Assembly: GCF_020921035.1 (NCBI RefSeq)
Contig: NC_063157.1
Coordinates: 12,250,001-12,314,000, forward strand
DNA from: Rhodamnia argentea
Lineage: Eukaryota; Streptophyta; Magnoliopsida; Myrtales; Myrtaceae
Direction: 5' to 3'
Length of the DNA stretch: 64,000 nt
Positions 59,301-64,000 of the stretch are shown here, piece after piece. The notes under the pieces are model-generated. The model ran no database searches. It saw only the letters and a list, made by a program, of their open reading frames with translations, and was not told the DNA's origin. The number at the start of each line of letters is the position of its first letter. The stretch's first letter is position 1. A program made the translations under genes and the position numbers.

Positions 59301-59739
59301 GTTACAATAGATATTCGTATTTATGCAACTTCTTGAGCTTAAAGCCTGAAACTTTAGTTGTTCTTCCCAATATCGGAATACTCAATTCACATTGATTAGT
59401 TCATTTAGGACGATGGTACTTCAAAATTTTCAGTTTTCAATTTAATTTCTTTCAATGCAATCATCAAATGATTTTCTACAATTTCAATACAATTTTGAGT
59501 TTTTCATAAACATAATCAACAAAAACACTTCCTCGTTATTCTACTGCTCGACATGATTCCATGTGCCACCTAAAATTTATGTTTTGAAATCATGATTTAT
59601 ATGGTACAAGTATGCATGAATTCTAATTCGTGATGCGTATGCATGTGCAGTTGAGTAAATGATGTGTTGTTTAATGATGCATGCTTAGTTTTGAAATCAA
59701 CGAAAATATATTATAATGTGGTCTACTTAGACATGGGTA
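59301..59739. other. spacer between nested elements
   Basis: AT-rich DNA; the 5' LTR of the Copia element may begin inside its last hundred bases. No gene. Confidence 0.35.
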
Positions 59740-60203
59740 TTTTGTTAGATTATATTTTTATGTGGGCTTTATTAATTGTTATTATACATATTAATTTTTC
59801 TAATAAAGAAAAGATATATAGTTTCCTATTTAGTCTAATATGGATTTGGATAGTATGGATTGAAATAAGCCTTATCTATAATGAGGGGATAAGTTAAAAT
59901 CTCTATAAATAGAGCTTAAGTCCCTCATCTAAACCCTAATGTCCACATAACCTCACATAAAGAGTCGTTAAAAACGATACGTGAGGGGCCGTCTTATTGA
60001 AGCTAGTACATAAATGGGGTTCCTAGAGGAGAAGATCTTGAGTATCGAATCGTCGTAATTCCGCATCAATAACGATGAATTCTAAACAATGTGTGTCAAT
60101 TCTTCTATTTTATGAAAGTGAGATTGGCATATATATATATATATACACACACACACGTGATGTTCTTGGGTTGATGCATAAGGATTAAATTGCGGCTGTC
60201 ATG

Positions 60204-60215
60204 TGGTATCAGAGC
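60204..60215 (+). other. primer-binding site of the Copia element
   Basis: TGGTATCAGAGC is the classical plant Copia primer-binding site for initiator tRNA-Met. It lies two bases after the LTR end (TGTCA at 60197-60201). Confidence 0.85.
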
Positions 60216-61509
60216 CTACGAGTATTAGATCTCGAATCAAGTTCTCAACGTTTTTCGAAATTTTATTTTCTGCAAAAATGAAAATAATTATATTGAAAGT
60301 GTTCGTCGAGACGAGCAAAACCATGTCAAGATCGCCGCCGGAGGATGCTGGACGTATCGCCACGTGTGGTCACGTGCCGTTGCCCATTGGCCGCCACCAA
60401 AGTTCCCCACGCACTAGACCCGAGCCCGTACGTGCTTAGCATGTGCAAGGCCGATGTCACCTGGCGTCATCTTAGCCGAGTGTAGATCCGACCCGACTCG
60501 ACTCGAGACCTTGACCCGACTCATTTGATCGTTGACTCGAGCTTCCCGGTCAAATTTGCGTTGACCGGTCAGACCGAGTTAAGCATGACCTAGTTCGCCA
60601 ATTCAGTTTAGTGGAGCGGTAGGACCAGAGAAAATCGGTCGGACCGGTTTGAAGACCGATTGAGGGCTGAACACGTGCGTTGTACATGTCGGCGTGTGGG
60701 CCTCACGCGCCAAGGACCGAGGTGGCGCGTGAAGGAGTGTCCAATGTTCGATCGGGGAGTTTCGGGTATTGGCGTGCTCATATGCTCATGCTCTACAAGG
60801 TGGTATATTTATTTTATATGTTTGACGTATTTATGGATGGAAAATACCATTGGAACTCTAAATACGTGGATTGTTTGGGGTATTTCTATGTATTTCTCCA
60901 TGGTTTCATGAAATATAGGTGCAAGGTTACATGTAAGTACTACATATAGTTATGTGGAGCATAATTTATCAATTACATGTATATGGTTTAACATGTATTG
61001 TTGAGTGTATCACTATGAATTAGCAAGGCATGTAATTTTTGTGGATAGTTGCCCCTAATTTATGAAATTACATGCATACGGTAAATGTGAAATATAAAGT
61101 TTATATCCCAATTTCAGAAAAAATTCAATTGGGTTGTGACCGCCAAAGTGGTATATTTGGTTGGGTTAATAAATAGCAATTTATAAAGTATTGAGATGTC
61201 TCATGTTTTAATGCATAGTTATACTCATAAAGGAGATAATTACATATTGTTTGTAGAGAGGGTTACATGTACAGTATATGGTTGAGAATTGATTAGTCTA
61301 AGTATTTTTATATACCCAAAGGTGGTGATTAATGAAAATTAAAATAAATTCTTATAACTGTTGTAATGTAGAAAGTATACAACTGCATATCATGTTTTCT
61401 GCCCAAAGATGATTATATGATGACATATATAACTCTCAAGGTAAATTTTCATATTATGTTAATTATAAACATTGATTATTTTTCAATCACATTTTTTGTG
61501 AATAGCAAT

Positions 61510-62330
61510 TCCATGGCTATTGATATTCTTACCGGTTCTAATTTTAAGAAGTGAAAGGAGTATTTTCTATTTAGTATGGAACTAGCGGAAGTTCATGTTA
61601 CTCTTAATGAGGATAAATTGACAGCTCTCACCGAGGCTAGTATAGAAACCCAGAAAGTACACTTTACTATTTGGGAAAAGAGCAATAAAATTTGCTTACT
61701 ATCCGTGAAGTGATTTTTACAAGAATATTTTAGAAGTGATTTTATTGCTGACATCACTACTAAGCAGATGATGGAGGCCTTGGTGACAAGAAATCATGAC
61801 TCTCCTAATGTTGAAGTTGGGACACATCCGTCGGGGTTAATCAATTTGAAATATGATGGCTCTATTGGTGTTAGGGATTATGTCTTAAGGATGGTAGATC
61901 TGTAAACAAAACTCAACGCGCTTGATGTTAATATCCCTAATGCTTGTATTGTGCATCTTTCACTCAACTCTCTTTCACCTGAATTTGGTATTATCCAAAC
62001 ACAGTATAATACCGCCGATCAGACATGGACAATCAATAACTTGATTGCAAGGTGCGGTGTCAGAGGAGATGAGGCTGAAGAAAGGTAAAGCGCATATTGC
62101 CATGTTTACTGCTTCCGATTCCGGTGTTAAGAAGGGTAAGATGCATAAATATCGTACTTATAAAAGAACTCATTCATCCGCTCGTCTGTCTGACAACTTG
62201 GGCCTAAAGAAACTAACCTTTAAAAAGGACATCAATGTTAATAAGGATGATCTCTGTTTCTTCTATAAGAAGGGATGACACATAAAGAAAGACTGCGTTA
62301 AATATAAAAATTAGTTGTCTAAGCGTGAGC
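61510..62330 (+). pseudogene. Copia gag remnant with zinc-knuckle zone
   Basis: The translated pieces have the usual plant Copia gag start (LTGSNFKxWxxYF-like, with a stop where Trp is expected). A middle block (SGLINLKYDGSIGVRDYVL) and LNSLSPEFGIIQTQYNT follow. The knuckle zone reads CFFYKKG-stop-HIKKDC, that is CX2C-like but with damaged Cys and Gly positions. At least four stops make it non-functional. Confidence 0.8.
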
Positions 62331-62379
62331 CTAAAGGTAACGATTTTTTGGCATTGGTTTGTGAATATAATCTATTAGA

Positions 62380-63780
62380 AGCCCTATCTTGTTCGTGGTG
62401 GCTAGATAGCGGTGCAATTAATCATGTTACGTTTACTATACATGGATTCATAATAAGGAAGAATCAAAGCTCATCGTAGGAAACAACAATAAGGCCGACG
62501 TTGAGTTCGTGGGAGATGTTTCTAGATTCTGGTTTTAATTTGATGTTAAGGAATACATTTTATGTACCTTTTTTTAGACGGAATTTAATTTTTGTATCAA
62601 GTTTGGACTTGTGTGGTTACTCTTTTGAGATTTCAAATAATCTAATTTCTATTTCTTTCAATTCAAATAAAGTTGGGTATTGCACTATGTCCAATGGATT
62701 GTATAGATTATGTTTATCTCCCAACGAAATATACGTCGCTTATACTGTTGAAAAAGTTGTTTCCAAAATACATGTACCTAAGGAACAGTATTACGGCATA
62801 AACGACTTGGTCACATCTCTAAATAAAGAGTGGAAAGATTGATAAAGGTTGACGTTCTACCCACTCTCAAAAGTGACCTAGACACATGCGTAAAATGCCG
62901 TAAAGGTAAGATGACTAAAATAATGAAAAAAACTACGATCCGTAGTTCTCACTTGTTAGAGATCATCCATACGGATATAAGTGGACCCTATATGACAACA
63001 TTGTGTAGAAATTTTTGTTTTATCACATTTTTTTTGATGATTATTCCCGATATGATTATCTACACTTGATTAAGGAAAAGTCTGAATCACTTGACAAGTT
63101 CAGGATTTTTCGGACTCAAGTTGAGAAATAGCTGGGAAAAAATCATAAAAATTGGTAGATCCGACCACAGTGGTGAGTATTATAGTCAACATGGCGATGC
63201 TAGACAGCTTAAAAGGCCATTCGCCAAGTTTTTAGAGGATTATGAGATTGTAGCTCGGTTTATTATGCTTAGTAGTCCCGAACGCAACGGTGTAGCCGAA
63301 AGGCGTAATCTCACCCTTATGAATATAGTGAGGAGTATGATTATCAAAACTAATATACTTGATTTTTTTTATGGAGTGAAGCTTTGAAAACGGCTCTTTA
63401 TACTCTAAATCGTACTCCTACGAAATTTGGGCTGCTTAATCCTTTTGAATTATGGATTAGACGAAAACCTAGCTTAAATCATCCGAAGCTTTGGGGGAGG
63501 CCATGTAGAAGTAAAATTATATAATCTAACTTTGAGCAAGTTGGACTCCAAAGCCACTCGGCATTATTTCGTATTTTATCCAGATTATTCAAAAGGATAT
63601 CAATTCTATAATCCCAATAGAGAAATAAGAATTGTGAAATTACAAACAGTGAAGTTTCTAAAGCTAGATGTGGCTGAAAAAGGTGATTGTTCACAAACTA
63701 TGGAGGATACTAGTACGGTGGATACTTCTATGTCGTTTTCTCCACCTATACGGATAATTGTGAAAGTTGCTACTCCATAG
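62380..63780 (+). pseudogene. Copia protease and integrase remnant
   Basis: WWLDSGAINHV (about 62398) is the aspartic protease motif. LRNTFYVPFFRRNLIFVSSL and a GLYRLCL block follow, then CVKCRKGKMTK, which resembles the integrase zinc-binding end. HTDISGPY supplies the first integrase Asp. SSPERNGVAERRN (63270-63310) lies around the integrase Glu. LNRTPTKFG and the YPDYSKGYQFYNP block follow. Frames shift at least four times. Reverse transcriptase lies beyond the window. Confidence 0.8.
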
Positions 63781-64000
63781 ACTGAACCTCTTGAGGTTCC
63801 TCAAGCCTCTCAGAAACAGAATGAGGTTGAAGATGCTCCTCTAAGGAGATCCGTTTGATAGAGATGATCAATTAAACCACCGGACTATAAAGTTTAGCTA
63901 GGAGAGCGGGATTATGATATCGATTGTGTTGTTGATTCGGTAACTTATACATAAGTTGTTTCTTGTTCTCAATCCGATTTATGGTTAGATGCAATGAAAG

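Larger units (their letters stand above)
59740..64000 (+). mobile_element. decayed Copia retrotransposon, cut by the window end
   Basis: The 5' LTR probably runs from about 59740 (TGTTAGATTATAT) to 60201, with a TATA box CTATAAATAG near 59904 and a (TA)n(CA)n tract at 60127-60156. The primer site TGGTATCAGAGC, complementary to the initiator tRNA-Met 3' end, is at 60204-60215. Then gag (61510-62060) and a CCHC-type knuckle zone (62245-62300) follow, then the protease DSGA motif near 62405, and integrase pieces from 62830. The pieces SPERNGVAERRN, LNRTP and a YPDYSKGYQFYNPN-type block mark the integrase and following region. Many stops and frameshifts show it is dead. No 3' LTR in the window. 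Confidence 0.85.

Overview
The window is nuclear DNA of a dicot plant, probably a woody rosid. This follows from the gene set, the GT-AG introns, AT-rich intergenic DNA, many CT/GA and TA microsatellites, and abundant MITEs and LTR-retrotransposon debris. The repeat style (Mutator-like MITEs with GC-rich cores between pyrimidine and purine tracts) fits Myrtaceae such as Eucalyptus or Syzygium, but that is a guess. All names below come from reading translations by eye; no search was run.

The left part (1-8.6 kb) is gene-dense, all on +. S-adenosylmethionine decarboxylase (polyamine synthesis) carries its plant-type 5' leader: a two-codon uORF overlapping by one base a 51-codon uORF that is itself split by an intron. 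Next is a three-exon KIN/COR6.6-like stress peptide gene with two ACGT elements just upstream of a TATA box. Then comes an intronless mitochondrial-type PPR gene with a telo-box upstream.

From 8.6 to 26 kb there is no convincing gene. I see a LINE zinc-knuckle remnant, several MITEs (one with a perfect 10-bp target duplication), retroelement-like leader repeats and a degenerate GC-rich minisatellite. At 25.98-29.06 kb lies a complete 11-exon LRR receptor kinase of the NIK/SERK-like class (NSP-INTERACTING KINASE).

From 29 to 38.7 kb: a small tandem duplication, a CYP72A-type P450 pseudogene fragment (-), a 3.2-kb solo LTR with 5-bp duplication GAAAC, a MITE, a Copia pol remnant (-), and a direct duplication of about 0.6 kb. 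A RING-H2 E3 ligase gene follows at 39 kb, with an internal 68-codon duplication and a possibly frameshifted N-terminus. The stretch 39.8-53.7 kb is gene-poor and contains three MITEs, one of them inserted into a Copia reverse-transcriptase remnant. A group-S-type bZIP gene (bZIP43-like) sits at 53.8-54.4 kb.

The right end (54.9-64 kb) is nested transposons: a 2.8-kb solo LTR (duplication CTAAC) inside an older TIR-type element, then a decayed Copia retrotransposon (LTR end, tRNA-Met primer site, gag, zinc knuckle, protease, integrase) that runs off the window.

The genes do not form an operon or an obvious cluster; they are independent plant genes with roles in polyamine metabolism, cold/ABA response, organelle RNA, receptor signalling, ubiquitination and transcription. 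I did not find a clearly new biological system. The best leads are the RING gene structure, the shared architecture of the MITEs, the two solo LTRs and the hairpin upstream of the receptor kinase.
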